Source: Geopsychrobacter electrodiphilus DSM 16401
Lineage (GTDB): Bacteria > Desulfobacterota > Desulfuromonadia > Desulfuromonadales > Geopsychrobacteraceae
Length of the DNA stretch: 64,000 nucleotides
Assembly: GCF_000384395.1 (NCBI RefSeq)
Contig: NZ_ARWE01000001.1
Span: 1,604,894 to 1,668,893, forward strand
Direction: 5' to 3'
In this document: piece by piece, positions 34,466-45,423 of the stretch
Numbering within the stretch: the first letter of the stretch is position 1
How the letters are laid out: each line of letters opens with the position of its first letter
Notes under the pieces: model-generated
Told to the model about the DNA's origin: nothing
What the model saw: only the letters and a program-made list of their open reading frames with translations
Databases searched by the model: none
Translations under genes and position numbers: made by a program

Positions 34466-36768
34466 TGGGCGTTCTTCAGGATAGCATTTTTTCATGCTTT
34501 GTAGAAGAAGCCACTGAGCATTTAAACGTTCTTGAATCTGGTCTCCTTGAAATGGAGGGGGTCGGCTCAGTAGGTGCCGAGGATATGGAATCGCTCTTTC
34601 GGGCGGCACATACTCTTAAAGGGGCTGCCAGTCTGGTTAAGATGGCTTCTGTCGGCCAGGTTGCCCATAGAATGGAAGACTTGTTTGAGGCGGTACGTGA
34701 TCGAAAGCTTGTTGTAAGCCCCATGCAAATTGATGCTCTCTTGTTTGCGCTAGACCAGATCAAAGAGCTGATCCGTTTTAAGGTTGATGGCCAGGAAGAA
34801 CCAGTTGAGGTAATGGATCTGGTTATACGACGCCTAGATGCTGCCGAGAAGGGGGCTGAGCCCTCGGTTGGAGGTTCCTCCCTCCCGGGAGAGAAATTAG
34901 GGGCTAATGACTCTTCTGTCGATTCGGGGTTTGTTGGTTCCGAGCGGCGCGGTCTTGGCCGACGGGTAGAAGAGTCCGCTGCTGGTATTCGGGTGAGTGT
35001 TGATAAAATCGAATCACTGATGGGATTGATCGGTGAAGTGACTGTCATCAAAAATCACCTGGCTGATCAGTTCGGGCAGGTCGAGAAGATGCGTGATGAG
35101 ATCGAATTTGTAGGTCAACGACTTCTGCGAGAAGTTACTCAATTCGCGGATCGTTATGATTACACGATGCCGACCACGGCGGAACAGCGTCATGAATCTC
35201 AGGTGAGTGATTTCCAAGAACTTGAGTTTGATCGCTACGATGATTTGAACCTGTTTAGTCGAAAATTACGCGAAATCACCAATGATGTTGGTGAGGGTCT
35301 TCGTGGCCTCAGTGAATTTTTTGAGGCTTTCGGCAAGGATGTTTCCTCTTTAGATCGGATGACAGATGAGATCAAGGAACGTATCTCAGAAGTAAGAACT
35401 GTCCCGGCAGGGGCCCTCTTTCAACGATTCAATCGTTCCGTGCGTGATATGGCGCGTGGTCTTGGTATGGATGTAGATCTTTTTGTTGTTGGGGGTGAAA
35501 CCTTAATAGACCGGGTTGTTTATGATGGTTTATTTGATCCGCTGTTACACATTGTACGTAATTCCTTTGCTCATGGAATTGAATCAGCTTCTGAACGTAA
35601 AAAGCTTGGAAAATCAGAAAAAGCGTTGATTCGTCTGACTGCAGAGCGACGTGGAAATACCGTAGAGCTTTCGGTTAGCGACGATGGTCGCGGGATTGAT
35701 CTTGTGCGGGTTCGTAAGCGAGCGATTGAAAAGGGTTTTATTACGACCGAAGATCGACTCAGTGAAAGTGAACTGATTCAAATGATTTTTCGGCCTGGGT
35801 TCAGTACTACCGTTGATGTTGATGCAACATCAGGACGTGGCGTTGGAATGAACGTGGTTATGGACCGTCTCGCCTCCCTTAATGGCACAATTGACGTTGA
35901 AACGGTCAAAGGGCAGGGGAGCACTTTTAGACTGCGTCTGCCGCTTTCACTTGTTATTGTCAATATTATCCGCTTCGAGGTTGCTGGTCAGGTGTTTGTT
36001 CTGCCCTCTGCGTTAGTTAAGGAAATTCAGAATTTGTCCTTTGAGTCCCGAAATATTGTTAATCGGGAAGATCTGGAGAGACAGCCGGAACAGATCGATC
36101 TGCGGACGCTGTTTAATCTGCCTCAAGGCGAGGATCGTCCAGGCTATGGGATACTAACCCAATCTGAAGGCTCTCCCATTCTATTGTTGGTGGACAGGGT
36201 TCTGGGGCAGGAAGACACCGTTATTAAACCATTTGGTTCGTTTTTGAGGGGACTTCCTTACCTCTCCGGAACCAGCTTGGCGGGTGACGGCAGTATGCGA
36301 CTGGTCGTCAATCCGGCGCGAATGAGATATCAAGCGGATAGAGACTTTGCTCTTCCAGTGGGTTCTGTCTCCAGCGTCGTTGAACAGCGAAATCTGAAGG
36401 TCCTGGTAGTGGACGATTCTCTGAGTGTTCGCAAATACGCCAGCATGCTGCTGGCAGGGAAGGGGCTGACCATTTTGACTGCAGCTGACGGACTGGAGGC
36501 GGTTTCACTGCTTGAGAATGAAGAGGTTGATTCAATTATAACGGACCTTGAAATGCCACACATGCATGGTTATGAGCTATTGGCAGAGCTACAAAGACGT
36601 CCCGATTGGCAGGTGCCTATTGCAGTTCTTTCCTCGAGGGCTGGTGAACAACACCGACAGAAGGCCCTTTCGCTTGGCGCAACGGACTATCTTGTTAAGC
36701 CGTTCGAAGAAGAGCAGTTGATGGCTGTCATTAAGAAACACCTAGCAATTAATGGCAAAAGTCTATAG
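34465..36768 (+). CDS. cheA: Hybrid CheA histidine kinase with C-terminal receiver
   Basis: This 767-residue protein has an N-terminal HPt/P1 (His49 in FRAAHTLKGAASL), a dimerisation region (VDKIESLMGLIGEVT), a HATPase_c kinase domain (HIVRNSFAHGIE, DDGRGID, GRGVGMNVV), a CheW-like P5 domain (~495-630) and a C-terminal receiver (~645-760; VLVVDDSLSVR, Asp in IITDLEMPHMHG, Lys in LVKPFEE). No separate P2 CheY-docking domain is evident. The built-in receiver resembles CheA proteins of type IV pilus or alternative-function systems more than flagellar ones. Translation is coupled to the HPt-CheW gene by the 1-base overlap. CheR, CheB and a stand-alone CheY are not in the window. Confidence 0.9.
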   Translation: MGVLQDSIFSCFVEEATEHLNVLESGLLEMEGVGSVGAEDMESLFRAAHTLKGAASLVKMASVGQVAHRMEDLFEAVRDRKLVVSPMQIDALLFALDQIKELIRFKVDGQEEPVEVMDLVIRRLDAAEKGAEPSVGGSSLPGEKLGANDSSVDSGFVGSERRGLGRRVEESAAGIRVSVDKIESLMGLIGEVTVIKNHLADQFGQVEKMRDEIEFVGQRLLREVTQFADRYDYTMPTTAEQRHESQVSDFQELEFDRYDDLNLFSRKLREITNDVGEGLRGLSEFFEAFGKDVSSLDRMTDEIKERISEVRTVPAGALFQRFNRSVRDMARGLGMDVDLFVVGGETLIDRVVYDGLFDPLLHIVRNSFAHGIESASERKKLGKSEKALIRLTAERRGNTVELSVSDDGRGIDLVRVRKRAIEKGFITTEDRLSESELIQMIFRPGFSTTVDVDATSGRGVGMNVVMDRLASLNGTIDVETVKGQGSTFRLRLPLSLVIVNIIRFEVAGQVFVLPSALVKEIQNLSFESRNIVNREDLERQPEQIDLRTLFNLPQGEDRPGYGILTQSEGSPILLLVDRVLGQEDTVIKPFGSFLRGLPYLSGTSLAGDGSMRLVVNPARMRYQADRDFALPVGSVSSVVEQRNLKVLVVDDSLSVRKYASMLLAGKGLTILTAADGLEAVSLLENEEVDSIITDLEMPHMHGYELLAELQRRPDWQVPIAVLSSRAGEQHRQKALSLGATDYLVKPFEEEQLMAVIKKHLAINGKSL

Positions 36769-36785
36769 CTCCATCGATATTTCCC

Positions 36786-36845
36786 CCCATAAAAAACACC
36801 CCCTCGAAGCCACTCAGCGTTCGGGGGGGGGGTGTTTTTTATGGG
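36786..36845. terminator. Bidirectional terminator between cheA and the MCP gene
   Basis: The arms CCCATAAAAAACACCCCC and GGGGGTGTTTTTTATGGG pair over 18 bp around a loop with further pairing (TCGAA/TTCG). The A-run on one side and T-run on the other make it suitable for both convergent genes. Confidence 0.9.
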
Positions 36846-36869
36846 AGGAAATAAGGTTTAGTTAATCGA

Positions 36870-38768
36870 TTACGCAATTCCTCTTGGGACGATCTCATTG
36901 CTAGCGACGGGCTCGTCCTTGCTCAATATAAATTGCGACAATGATTCGAGTAGTTTTTCTGATACGCCGTTCAGTCCCTCTGAAATCTGGGAAGCTTCGG
37001 TTACCAGTGAAGATGTTTGTGCGGTGATGTCTGCCATTTTTCGAATGGAAATGACCATGTCATCTGATACCCTGTGCTGATTTTTTGACAAACCGGTGAT
37101 TTCGTTGATGAGCTGTTTTGATTGTTGAGTTGCTTTTTCGATCTCCTCTAGGGCAGTACCAGTCTCTTGTGCCAGACGGGTTTGTTGCTCAACGGTTGAG
37201 GTCTCTTCTTCAAGAGCTGAAGTGACGTCGTTTGCTTCAGATTGAATCGCCTTGATGATGCCGCCGATCTCCCTGGTCGCATCAGAGGACTCGTCAGCAA
37301 GTCGTTTGATTTCGTTTGATATAACCAAAAAGCCTCGGCCTTGCTCGCCGGCTCGTGAGGCCTCTATTGAAGCGTTCATGGCCAAGATCGTAGTACGGGT
37401 TGCAACGTCTGAGATTAACTGTGAAATTGTACCGATTTCTAGAAGTCGTTCCGAAAGTGATTTCATCTTTTTGTTGATGACCTGCACAGTGACGCGGATA
37501 AGCTGCATCCCTTCAATATTCTTAGCTATTTGAGAGCTGCCGACGTTGGTCGCCTGGTCAACTTTTTCTGATGTATTTTGCGCCAACGCAGTTTTGACAG
37601 CAATTTCAGAGGCAGCCTCGGCAGTTTCTCCAGCAGAATCTGTCGCTTCGGTAACATACTGTAGTTGAGATTCTGCTCCTTTTTTCATGCGAAGAAAGAT
37701 GTCATTGAGGTTTCGGGACTCATCCCCGACCTCTTTTGCATCTTTTGTTGTTTCTTTGAGTAAGCCGGCGAGACTTTCAATCATCAGATTGTATGCATCA
37801 GCAATAGAGCCAAAGGCATCTTCGGTAACTGGGGCACGAACAGTCAGGTCGCCATCGGATGCATCAGAAACAACTTCGAGAAAATTAATAACGTTCTCTT
37901 CTGTTTTCAAGCGTTGTTCATCTGTCTGAATATATTTTTTTAGCCGACCTACAGTTTCATTGAAAACTCGGGCGATTTCAGCAAATTCATCACGTGATGG
38001 GGCTTGGACTTCTACAATGTCACCTTTTCCTACGGATTCGATACCAACCATCAGATACTTAAGTGGAACAGTAATTCGATTTGAAACAAATAGACCCGCA
38101 AAAATTCCAAAAAGAACTGCCCCTAAGCCTGTCGCTAAAATAATTGTTGTTAATCGGCCGGAAAAATGGGCGCTATTTGATTTTTGAGCTTCAAGCTTTG
38201 CTAATACGTTCTCACGCATAATTTTAATTTTTTGTTCGAGGTTATGAACATTCCCTTTATAAAGGCCATATTCTCTTGTAACATCAAGAAAAGATTTCCC
38301 CGACATTAACTCTTTAAGGAGAGGCTTCAAGCTATTCTGTACGGTGGTAAAATCTTCCTGGACCTTGGTTAACATTCCCTCTAATTCAACACGATCGGGA
38401 TTATTTTTAAAAACAGCTGATATGTCAGCATTGTGTAAAGATTCGATGACCTTCGCCGTGTGTTTATACTCATCGTTGAGCTCTGTGTAATATCCTTGCT
38501 GTTTTTTGACAAATTGTTCATCACCGCCAAGACTCGAAAACAGGAATAACTCCTTTTCGAACCGTCTTGCTGATGCCACAGAGTAGGCAAGTTCGTCTAC
38601 CGTTGCCAACTCGGGGACAAGGTTCTCATGCATTTCTGTCAAAGACATGTTCGCCTGATTAAAACCATAATAGGCTACAGCCCCAACGCCGATTGAGACC
38701 AAAACCAGCAACATGACCATTGCGAGCAATTTGCTGCGGATTCTCCAACCCTTGGTTTGAGTGGACAT
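36870..38768 (-). CDS. Methyl-accepting chemotaxis protein
   Basis: This 632-residue receptor has transmembrane segments at ~15-37 and ~203-228 around a ~165-residue helical periplasmic sensor (MCP four-helix-bundle type), then HAMP and an additional HAMP-like/helical stretch. The signalling domain has the conserved hairpin tip NASIEASRAGEQGRGFLVISNEIKRLA, where CheA and CheW dock; substitutions such as LVIS and IK are common outside enterics. Start is ATG 38768. It is convergent with cheA, and the four genes 31809-38768 look like one signalling module. The ligand is unknown. Confidence 0.9.
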   Translation of the reverse strand: MSTQTKGWRIRSKLLAMVMLLVLVSIGVGAVAYYGFNQANMSLTEMHENLVPELATVDELAYSVASARRFEKELFLFSSLGGDEQFVKKQQGYYTELNDEYKHTAKVIESLHNADISAVFKNNPDRVELEGMLTKVQEDFTTVQNSLKPLLKELMSGKSFLDVTREYGLYKGNVHNLEQKIKIMRENVLAKLEAQKSNSAHFSGRLTTIILATGLGAVLFGIFAGLFVSNRITVPLKYLMVGIESVGKGDIVEVQAPSRDEFAEIARVFNETVGRLKKYIQTDEQRLKTEENVINFLEVVSDASDGDLTVRAPVTEDAFGSIADAYNLMIESLAGLLKETTKDAKEVGDESRNLNDIFLRMKKGAESQLQYVTEATDSAGETAEAASEIAVKTALAQNTSEKVDQATNVGSSQIAKNIEGMQLIRVTVQVINKKMKSLSERLLEIGTISQLISDVATRTTILAMNASIEASRAGEQGRGFLVISNEIKRLADESSDATREIGGIIKAIQSEANDVTSALEEETSTVEQQTRLAQETGTALEEIEKATQQSKQLINEITGLSKNQHRVSDDMVISIRKMADITAQTSSLVTEASQISEGLNGVSEKLLESLSQFILSKDEPVASNEIVPRGIA

Positions 38769-39111
38769 TATGCATCTTCTCCTGGATGATCTAATAAATT
38801 ATGGTTATTAACAGGGATAAAAATATCCTTCGCATAATAGGGGAAACTCTCTAAAATTTCAATCATTTAATCTGATTTTCAGCTCTGTTGAGATCATTTA
38901 TCAGGACCCGAGTAACGGTTGAAATTTAACCAACTTCAGTATATAGGTACCAGTGGCAGGCGAGAGATACTCCGACAGCCTACGTTGGTAGATATCAATC
39001 TTATGAACCAGAAAATTATTGTTTGCAAAACCTTCAAGGCCATGCTAGATACAGGCCCCTGTCGCAGCACTGTTAACTTCAGGGGTGTCTGTTTGCTTGA
39101 AGTGTGACACT
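38769..39111. other. Intergenic region before the tRNA cluster
   Basis: This 343-bp gap holds promoters for the MCP gene (leftward) and the tRNA genes (rightward). A 62-codon frame beginning with TTG at 38919 has no ribosome-binding site and is not accepted. Apart from the promoter-like element at 38919-38947, nothing distinct is seen. Confidence 0.5.
38919..38947 (+). promoter_or_regulatory. Possible sigma70 promoter, rightward
   Basis: TTGAAA and TATAGG are separated by exactly 17 bases. It lies about 165 bp before tRNA-Arg, so it would give a long leader; it is a weak candidate. Confidence 0.3.
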
Positions 39112-39188
39112 GCGCCAGTAGCTCAGTTGGATAGAGCATGTGACTTCTAATCACAGGGCCGAGGGTTCGAATCCTTCCTGGCGCGCCA
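39112..39188 (+). tRNA. tRNA-Arg (anticodon UCU)
   Basis: The acceptor GCGCCAG pairs with CTGGCGC, the anticodon arm is TGTGA-CTTCTAA-TCACA (UCU at 34-36) and the T-loop is TTCGAAT. The CCA end is encoded. It reads AGA codons and is first of three clustered tRNAs. Confidence 0.95.
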
Positions 39189-39259
39189 CCTTCTGAAATA
39201 GAGATCTTTTAGCGGTTGACATTGTTTCATGTTGTTCTTAGGATAGCCGAACTTTTTAT

Positions 39260-39336
39260 GGTGGGTGTAGCTCAGTCGGTAGAGCACTGGATTGTGGCTC
39301 CAGATGTCGCGGGTTCAAGCCCCGTCACTCACCCCA
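39260..39336 (+). tRNA. tRNA-His (anticodon GUG)
   Basis: The acceptor GTGGGTG pairs with CACTCAC, and the extra 5' G at 39260 faces C73, the histidine identity pair. The anticodon arm CTGGA-TTGTGGC-TCCAG gives GUG. CCA is encoded at 39334-39336. Confidence 0.95.
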
Positions 39337-39418
39337 TAACAGACAATACTCACCTTCCGGCCCGGGAGCCAGTCTCACTTGATTGGTGGGTGTGGAATGT
39401 GAGTTTTTCTTTACTATT

Positions 39419-39503
<85 letters not shown>

Positions 39504-39541
39504 CTTTACCTGTTGACCTAAACTATGGTATGTCGAAGTTA

Positions 39542-39572
39542 TTAGCCCGGTTTTCCATGAAAGCCGGGCTAA
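39542..39572 (+). other. Strong stem-loop between tRNA-Leu and tig
   Basis: The arms TTAGCCCGGTTTTC and GAAAGCCGGGCTAA form a 14-bp stem with one GU pair and a 3-nt loop, CAT. No T-run follows on the plus strand, so it is a weak terminator at best. It could be an RNA-processing or 5'-UTR stability element for tig, or a terminator for the tRNA cluster. Confidence 0.6.
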
Positions 39573-39603
39573 GGGTTATTCTCGGAAAAAAAAGGATGAA
39601 GTA

Positions 39604-40941
39604 ATGAACATTACTGTTGAAGAATTGGGCTCCATTAAGAAAAAGCTCGTTGTCGAAATCTCTGCTGAGCAAGTCTCTGCTTCGATTGAGAAAGCCTATC
39701 GTAAAATTGCCAAGACAGCATCAGTAAAGGGCTTTCGAAAAGGGAAGGTGCCTCGTCGTCTTCTTGAACAGCAATATGCTCCTCGCATGGAAAACGATGT
39801 CGTTGGCAGTTTGGTCAACGACAGTCTCTATAAGGCGATGATTGATCATAACATCAACCCCGTTTCGCAACCTCAAGTTGTTGAATCGGCACCTCTTGAG
39901 GCTGGCAAGCCCTTCACATATGAAGCGGAAGTTGAAGTTCGTCCCGAGGTCGTCGCCACAGGTTATGCTGGTCTTGTGCTTGAGAAGGAAAAATTTACTT
40001 TTGATGATTCCGTCGTCGAGGAGCGTCTTAAGCAATTGGCTGAATCACGCAGTAGCCTTGAAGTGACCAGTCGAAAGAAGTGCCGCGTTGGCGATACTGT
40101 TATTATTGATTTTGAGGGATCTATTGATGGCACTGCTTTCGAAAATGGCTCCGCCAGTGACTATCAGCTTGAACTAGGTTCTTCAAGCTTTATTCCGGGG
40201 TTTGAAGAGCAAATATATGGGATGGTCCGTGATGAGGAACGTGAGATAGAAGTTAGTTTCCCCGAAAACTATGGGTCAAAGGAGTTGGCTGGCAAGCCAG
40301 CCAAATTTAAAGTCTTACTTAAAGAGATTAAAGAGAAAATCTCTCAGAAGATAACTGACGAGTTAGCGACAGACGTTGGTTTCGACGATCTTAAAGCCCT
40401 GAGGGACCGCATTCGGGAGGACAGCCTACGAGAGCAGACCGAGCGGGTTGAAAATCAACTGCAGGAAAAGATGATGAATCTGCTGGTTGAGACGAATAGT
40501 TTTGAGGTTCCAGAAGGGATGATCCAATCTCAGTTGGAGCATCTGAAGAAGAACTTTTCTCAACGGTTGAAGTCGCAGGGGATGACCCTTGAGATGCTTG
40601 GCATGAATGATGAGGGTTTCTCCGCTGCCTATCGAGATATGGCTGACAACCAGGTGCGTGGCGAGTTGATTCTCGAAGCAATCGCCAAGCAGGAGGCTGT
40701 GACTGTTGATGAGTCGGAACTTGAATTAAAGATGGAAGAGTTGGCTAAACAATCGAATGCTGAGCTTGCGCAGGTGAAGGCCTATTTTTCTAACCCGCAG
40801 GCGAAGGAGGGTCTATCCGGGCAAATTCTCCACGAAAAGGTTGTCTCATTGATTATAAGTCAGGCCAAGGTAACCGAAGTTGAGCCAAAACCAGATCATA
40901 CTGCCTCCGAAGTAGCAGTTACCGAAGAGAAGGAGGATTAA
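39604..40941 (+). CDS. tig: Trigger factor
   Basis: This 445-residue ribosome-associated chaperone and prolyl isomerase meets nascent chains at the exit tunnel. The ribosome-binding signature [14 protein letters not shown], the FKBP-type PPIase domain (~160-245, with [20 protein letters not shown]) and the helical C-terminal arms are all present. ATG 39604 follows AAGGATG. It heads the proteostasis block tig-clpP-clpX-lon, with clpP four bases downstream. The tail after ~425 is acidic. Confidence 0.97.
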   Translation: MNITVEELGSIKKKLVVEISAEQVSASIEKAYRKIAKTASVKGFRKGKVPRRLLEQQYAPRMENDVVGSLVNDSLYKAMIDHNINPVSQPQVVESAPLEAGKPFTYEAEVEVRPEVVATGYAGLVLEKEKFTFDDSVVEERLKQLAESRSSLEVTSRKKCRVGDTVIIDFEGSIDGTAFENGSASDYQLELGSSSFIPGFEEQIYGMVRDEEREIEVSFPENYGSKELAGKPAKFKVLLKEIKEKISQKITDELATDVGFDDLKALRDRIREDSLREQTERVENQLQEKMMNLLVETNSFEVPEGMIQSQLEHLKKNFSQRLKSQGMTLEMLGMNDEGFSAAYRDMADNQVRGELILEAIAKQEAVTVDESELELKMEELAKQSNAELAQVKAYFSNPQAKEGLSGQILHEKVVSLIISQAKVTEVEPKPDHTASEVAVTEEKED

Positions 40942-40945
40942 CCTG

Positions 40946-41530
40946 ATGAGTCTGGTGCCGATGGTTGTTGAAGATACCGGTCGCGGAGAACGCGCATATG
41001 ACATCTATTCTCGCTTACTGAAAGATCGCATAATCTTTCTTGGGGGGGAGATCGAAGATCACATGGGTAATCTCATTATTGCACAGCTGCTTTTTCTTGA
41101 ATCTGAAGATCCGGATCGGGATATTCATCTTTATATTAATTCGCCGGGTGGTGTCGTGACAGCGGGGATGGCTATCTATGACACAATGCAGTATTTAAGG
41201 GCTCCGGTTTCAACCATCTGTATTGGGCAAGCAGCCAGTATGGGGGCTGTCCTTTTAGCGGCAGGCGCTCCGGGTAAACGTTTTGCCCTGCCGTATGCGC
41301 GGATAATGATTCATCAACCCCTGGGTGGATTTCAGGGGCAGGCGACGGATATCAGCATCCATGCTAAAGAAATCTTGCGCATGCGGGGAAGCCTTAACGG
41401 CCTGCTTGCAAGCCATACAGGGCAGTCCTTAAAAAAGATCGAAGAGGACACAGAACGTGACTTCTTCATGGATAGTCAATTCGCCTGTGATTATGGTATT
41501 ATCGATTCCATCGTTGAACGAAAATCCTGA
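40946..41530 (+). CDS. clpP: ATP-dependent Clp protease proteolytic subunit
   Basis: This 194-residue serine protease forms the tetradecameric barrel used by ClpX. The catalytic triad is Ser98 (GQAASMGA), His123 (MIHQPLGG) and Asp172 (ERDFFMD). Shine-Dalgarno AAGGAGG precedes ATG 40946, inside the end of tig. clpX follows after 26 bases, so both should be made from one message. Confidence 0.97.
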   Translation: MSLVPMVVEDTGRGERAYDIYSRLLKDRIIFLGGEIEDHMGNLIIAQLLFLESEDPDRDIHLYINSPGGVVTAGMAIYDTMQYLRAPVSTICIGQAASMGAVLLAAGAPGKRFALPYARIMIHQPLGGFQGQATDISIHAKEILRMRGSLNGLLASHTGQSLKKIEEDTERDFFMDSQFACDYGIIDSIVERKS

Positions 41531-41556
41531 AATTTTAAGCAGAGGAGAATAGCTAC

Positions 41557-42807
41557 GTGAGTTCAAAAGATGGTCAGTCGCCAAATCTGACGTGCTCTTT
41601 TTGTGGAAAAACTCAAGAAGAGGTCAAAAAACTGATCGCTGGGCCTACCGTCTATATTTGTGATGAGTGTATTGAACTATGTAATGACATTATTGCCGAA
41701 GAGGGTCGACTTGATATTGATTCTGACCAGCGACCAGCATCGTTGCCAAAGCCTGCCGAGATTCGTCAGACTCTGGATGAATACGTTATAGGGCAAGAGC
41801 GCGCTAAAAAAATCCTGTCAGTTGCTGTATATAACCACTACAAGCGAATTGAGGCCATTAATCGCAATGATGGAGTTGAGATCCAAAAGAGTAATATTTT
41901 GCTTCTTGGTCCAACTGGCAGCGGCAAAACTCTGCTTGCTCAAACGCTGGCAAAGGTACTGAATGTTCCTTTTGCAATTGCCGATGCGACCAATTTAACC
42001 GAAGCGGGTTATGTCGGCGAGGATGTTGAGAATATTATTCTCAGCTTACTGCAGGATGCGGATTATGATATTGAAAAAGCCCAACGTGGAATTATCTATA
42101 TTGATGAAGTTGACAAGATAGCTCGTAAGTCAGAGTCGCCTTCAATTACGCGTGATGTCTCAGGTGAGGGTGTTCAGCAGGCATTGTTGAAAATCATTGA
42201 AGGGACTACCGCCAGTGTGCCGCCCAAGGGAGGGCGTAAACACCCGCAGCAGGAATTTTTGAAAGTTGATACAACCAATATTCTGTTTATTTGCGGGGGT
42301 GCTTTTTCGGGCCTTGAAAAGATTATCAGTAAGCGGATCGGGAGCAAGGGGATGGGTTTCGGCGTTAAGGTCGAATCCGCGAAGGAAAAGAAGCTTGGTG
42401 AGTTGCTTGGGCAGACTCTGCCTGGTGATCTTTTGAAGTATGGCTTGATTCCCGAATTTGTTGGGCGCTTACCTATAATTTCGACACTGACAGAGTTGGA
42501 TGAGGAGGCACTTATCCAGATTTTGTGTGAACCAAAAAATGCCCTGGTAAAACAATATCAGCGCCTTTTTGAAATGGAAAATGTAACTCTTAAATTTACC
42601 GATGGAGCTTTAGTCGCCATCGCCAAACAGGTTTTGCAACATAAAACTGGTGCGCGCGGTTTGCGTTCAATCCTCGAAAATGCCATGCTCGATGTCATGT
42701 ATGATATTCCTTCGCAGGATCATGTAAAAGAAGTTCTGATTAACGAAGATGTCATTGTTGGCGGCAAGAGCCCTATAATGCTCTATAATGTTGCCGAAAG
42801 CGCCTGA
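41557..42807 (+). CDS. clpX: ATP-dependent Clp protease ATP-binding subunit ClpX
   Basis: This 416-residue AAA+ unfoldase has an N-terminal zinc-binding domain ([11 protein letters not shown]...CDECIELC), Walker A GPTGSGKT, Walker [10 protein letters not shown] and the ClpP-docking IGF-type loop region near [10 protein letters not shown]. It threads tagged substrates into ClpP. The start is GTG 41557 after AGAGGAGAAT. A terminator follows before lon. Confidence 0.97.
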   Translation: MSSKDGQSPNLTCSFCGKTQEEVKKLIAGPTVYICDECIELCNDIIAEEGRLDIDSDQRPASLPKPAEIRQTLDEYVIGQERAKKILSVAVYNHYKRIEAINRNDGVEIQKSNILLLGPTGSGKTLLAQTLAKVLNVPFAIADATNLTEAGYVGEDVENIILSLLQDADYDIEKAQRGIIYIDEVDKIARKSESPSITRDVSGEGVQQALLKIIEGTTASVPPKGGRKHPQQEFLKVDTTNILFICGGAFSGLEKIISKRIGSKGMGFGVKVESAKEKKLGELLGQTLPGDLLKYGLIPEFVGRLPIISTLTELDEEALIQILCEPKNALVKQYQRLFEMENVTLKFTDGALVAIAKQVLQHKTGARGLRSILENAMLDVMYDIPSQDHVKEVLINEDVIVGGKSPIMLYNVAESA

Positions 42808-42843
42808 ATCGACATATTCCCCAAATACCATAGGGTTGTTTCC

Positions 42844-42885
42844 GGAGCGCGGCTTCTTCTTTTTGAGGAACCGCGCTCCTTTTCC
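42844..42885 (+). terminator. Terminator between clpX and lon
   Basis: The arms GGAGCGCGG and CCGCGCTCC form a perfect 9-bp stem followed by TTTTCCTT. The short T-run suggests partial read-through into lon is possible. Confidence 0.75.
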
Positions 42886-42911
42886 TTGCAGACAAACAGG
42901 TTGATAAACTG

Positions 42912-45266
42912 ATGAGCCTTTTAGATTCAAACAATTCACCCACACCGAATGGTTTAACTCTCCCTCTGTTACCTTTGCGGGATATTGTAATTTTCCCCCA
43001 TATGGTTGCTCCGCTGTTTGTCGGGAGGCCTCAATCGATTGCGGCACTTGAGGCCGCCGAAAAGGCAGATAAAAAGATTTTTTTGACGACCCAGCTTAAT
43101 CCTCAAACAGAATCTCCTTGTTTTGAAGAGCTCTATCCACTGGGCGTGTGCGGAAAAATTGTCCAAATGCTTAAACTTCCAGACGGGACGGTCAAGGTTC
43201 TGATTGAGGGGGTTGAGCGCGCCAGGTTAAATAACCTTCGTGATGATGGCGCTCTTTTGCTGGCGGAGATTGAGTTGCTGGAGGATGAGCCTGCATCACT
43301 GATTGAAGCTAATTCTGTGATGCGTGCAGTGCGTAATTCTTTTGACAACTATATCGGGTTGAGTAAGAAAATCCCCGCTGAAGTGAGCGTGACTTCAGCC
43401 GCGATTACAGAACCTTCAATGTTTGCCGATACGGTTTCGGCCCATCTACAGATCCCGATTTCAGATCGGCAGGAACTTCTGGAACAATTAGATGTCGCAT
43501 TGCGACTCGAGAAGTTACTTGAGATGCTGGAACAGGAGATCGAAATTCTTCAAATAGAAGGACGTATCCGAAGTCGCGTAAAAACCCAGATGGAACGAAG
43601 TCAAAAGGAGTATTATCTTAATGAGCAGATGCGTGCTATTCAGCAAGAACTCGGCGACAAAGATGAATTTAAGCAAGAGTTAGCCGAAATTGAAGAGCAG
43701 ATTGAAAAGAAAAAAATGTCCTCTGAGGCGACTGATAAGGCAAGGCAGGAGTTACGCAAACTCCGCTTAATGTCACCGATGTCAGCTGAGGCGACAGTTG
43801 TTCGAAATTACATTGAGTGGCTGCTCTCCCTTCCTTGGAAAAAAGGAACACGTGATCAACACGACCTTATAAAGGCCGAAGCCGTCCTTGAAGCAGACCA
43901 TTATGGTTTGGAAAAGGTTAAAGAGCGTGTCATCGAGTACCTTGCAGTACAGGCTCTGGTTAAACAGATCAAGGGACCAATTCTTTGTCTGGTTGGCCCT
44001 CCGGGCGTTGGGAAGACTTCACTCGGGCAATCGATTGCCAAGGCACTCGGGCGAAAATTTCAAAGAATATCGCTGGGCGGTGTGCGCGATGAAGCGGAAA
44101 TCCGAGGTCATCGGCGGACATATATCGGTGCAATGCCGGGGAAAATCATTCAAGGGCTGCGCAAGGTTGGGGTAAAAAATCCGGTCTTCATGTTGGATGA
44201 AATAGATAAGATGAGCACTGATTTTCGAGGAGATCCTTCCTCGGCCTTGCTTGAAGTTCTTGACCCAGAGCAGAATCATACTTTTGGCGACCATTTTTTG
44301 GATATTGATTACGATCTGTCTCAGGTTCTGTTTATTGCTACAGCCAATAATTTGCACTCAATACCCAGGGCATTGCATGATCGCCTCGAAATTATCAACA
44401 TTGAGGGGTATACCGAAGAAGAAAAACTTAATATATCCAAACGTTATCTGCTGGATAAACAGATAGCGGCACATGGCCTTAGTCGGTCTAATGTCAGTTT
44501 TTCGGAAGCTGCCTTGTTGGAGATTATTCGTCGCTATACAAAGGAGTCTGGAGTACGAGCTCTCGATCGTTCTCTCGCTTCGGTATGTAGAAAACTGGCG
44601 CGTCGCAGCGCGCTTGAAGATAAAATATCGTTCAAGGTCGGGACAAAACAAATCGAAAAATTCCTGGGGGTTCCTCCCTACTCATACGGTATTCAGGAAG
44701 AATCTGACGCCATCGGCGTTGCAACCGGCTTGGCCTGGACCGAGGTTGGTGGAGAGCTGCTGAATATTGAAGTGAGTTTAATGCCGGGCAGTGGTAAGTT
44801 GACGCTTACTGGCAAGCTCGGTGATGTGATGCAGGAGTCTGCCCAGGCTGCCTTTAGTTATGTGCGCTCTCGTTGGAAGGCTCTTGATCTTGAAGAAGAT
44901 TTTCACACCAAGATTGATGTGCATATCCACGTTCCGGAGGGGGCCGTCCCAAAGGATGGACCATCCGCTGGAATAACCATTGCGACCGCTCTGGCATCCG
45001 CTCTAACGGGACTAGCCGTTCGTTGTGACCTTGCCATGACAGGAGAGGTGACCCTGCGCGGTCGCGTCTTGCCGATAGGTGGACTTAAGGAAAAATTATT
45101 GGCGGCACGAAGAGCAGGAATCGGGACCGTGCTGATACCTGAGGCCAATCGTCGGAATTTAGTGGATATTCCTGAACCTTTACGTAATGCCCTTATACTT
45201 CAGCCGGTTGCTGATATGGACAAGGTCCTGGATTTGGCCCTTGTAAAAAATCTGAAAAAGAAGTAG
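42912..45266 (+). CDS. lon: ATP-dependent protease Lon
   Basis: This 784-residue protein combines the N-terminal LON substrate domain ([23 protein letters not shown]), an AAA+ module (Walker [10 protein letters not shown], Walker B FMLDEIDK) and a C-terminal serine protease domain with the Ser685 (PKDGPSAGI) and Lys728 (GGLKEK) dyad. It degrades damaged and regulatory proteins in the cytoplasm. The ATG at 42912 is preceded by a modest Shine-Dalgarno (AGG). It directly follows tig-clpP-clpX. Confidence 0.97.
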   Translation: MSLLDSNNSPTPNGLTLPLLPLRDIVIFPHMVAPLFVGRPQSIAALEAAEKADKKIFLTTQLNPQTESPCFEELYPLGVCGKIVQMLKLPDGTVKVLIEGVERARLNNLRDDGALLLAEIELLEDEPASLIEANSVMRAVRNSFDNYIGLSKKIPAEVSVTSAAITEPSMFADTVSAHLQIPISDRQELLEQLDVALRLEKLLEMLEQEIEILQIEGRIRSRVKTQMERSQKEYYLNEQMRAIQQELGDKDEFKQELAEIEEQIEKKKMSSEATDKARQELRKLRLMSPMSAEATVVRNYIEWLLSLPWKKGTRDQHDLIKAEAVLEADHYGLEKVKERVIEYLAVQALVKQIKGPILCLVGPPGVGKTSLGQSIAKALGRKFQRISLGGVRDEAEIRGHRRTYIGAMPGKIIQGLRKVGVKNPVFMLDEIDKMSTDFRGDPSSALLEVLDPEQNHTFGDHFLDIDYDLSQVLFIATANNLHSIPRALHDRLEIINIEGYTEEEKLNISKRYLLDKQIAAHGLSRSNVSFSEAALLEIIRRYTKESGVRALDRSLASVCRKLARRSALEDKISFKVGTKQIEKFLGVPPYSYGIQEESDAIGVATGLAWTEVGGELLNIEVSLMPGSGKLTLTGKLGDVMQESAQAAFSYVRSRWKALDLEEDFHTKIDVHIHVPEGAVPKDGPSAGITIATALASALTGLAVRCDLAMTGEVTLRGRVLPIGGLKEKLLAARRAGIGTVLIPEANRRNLVDIPEPLRNALILQPVADMDKVLDLALVKNLKKK

Positions 45267-45342
45267 GTTTAGCCGGCTTGATTATCCATGTGGTCGAGTC
45301 AGGAAAAAACTCCCCAACCCGCAAAAAATGGGGAAAAACAGC

Positions 45343-45371
45343 TTGACACCTTTTTTCTGACTCTGTTATAT
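45343..45371 (+). promoter_or_regulatory. Sigma70 promoter for hup
   Basis: TTGACA and TTATAT are separated by 17 bases. Transcription would start near 45378, giving a leader of about 45 nt ending in AGGAGGTG. A short inverted repeat (TCCCC/GGGGA, 45311-45334) just upstream may terminate lon. Confidence 0.8.
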
Positions 45372-45423
45372 CTTATCGCGTTTTGAGACGAATTTTTATC
45401 CCTTATCTTTCAGGAGGTGTGTT

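Noticed and set aside
38919..39107. 62-codon frame before the tRNA-Arg gene
   Set aside because: TTG start, no Shine-Dalgarno, no recognisable domain, and it overlaps a promoter-like element.
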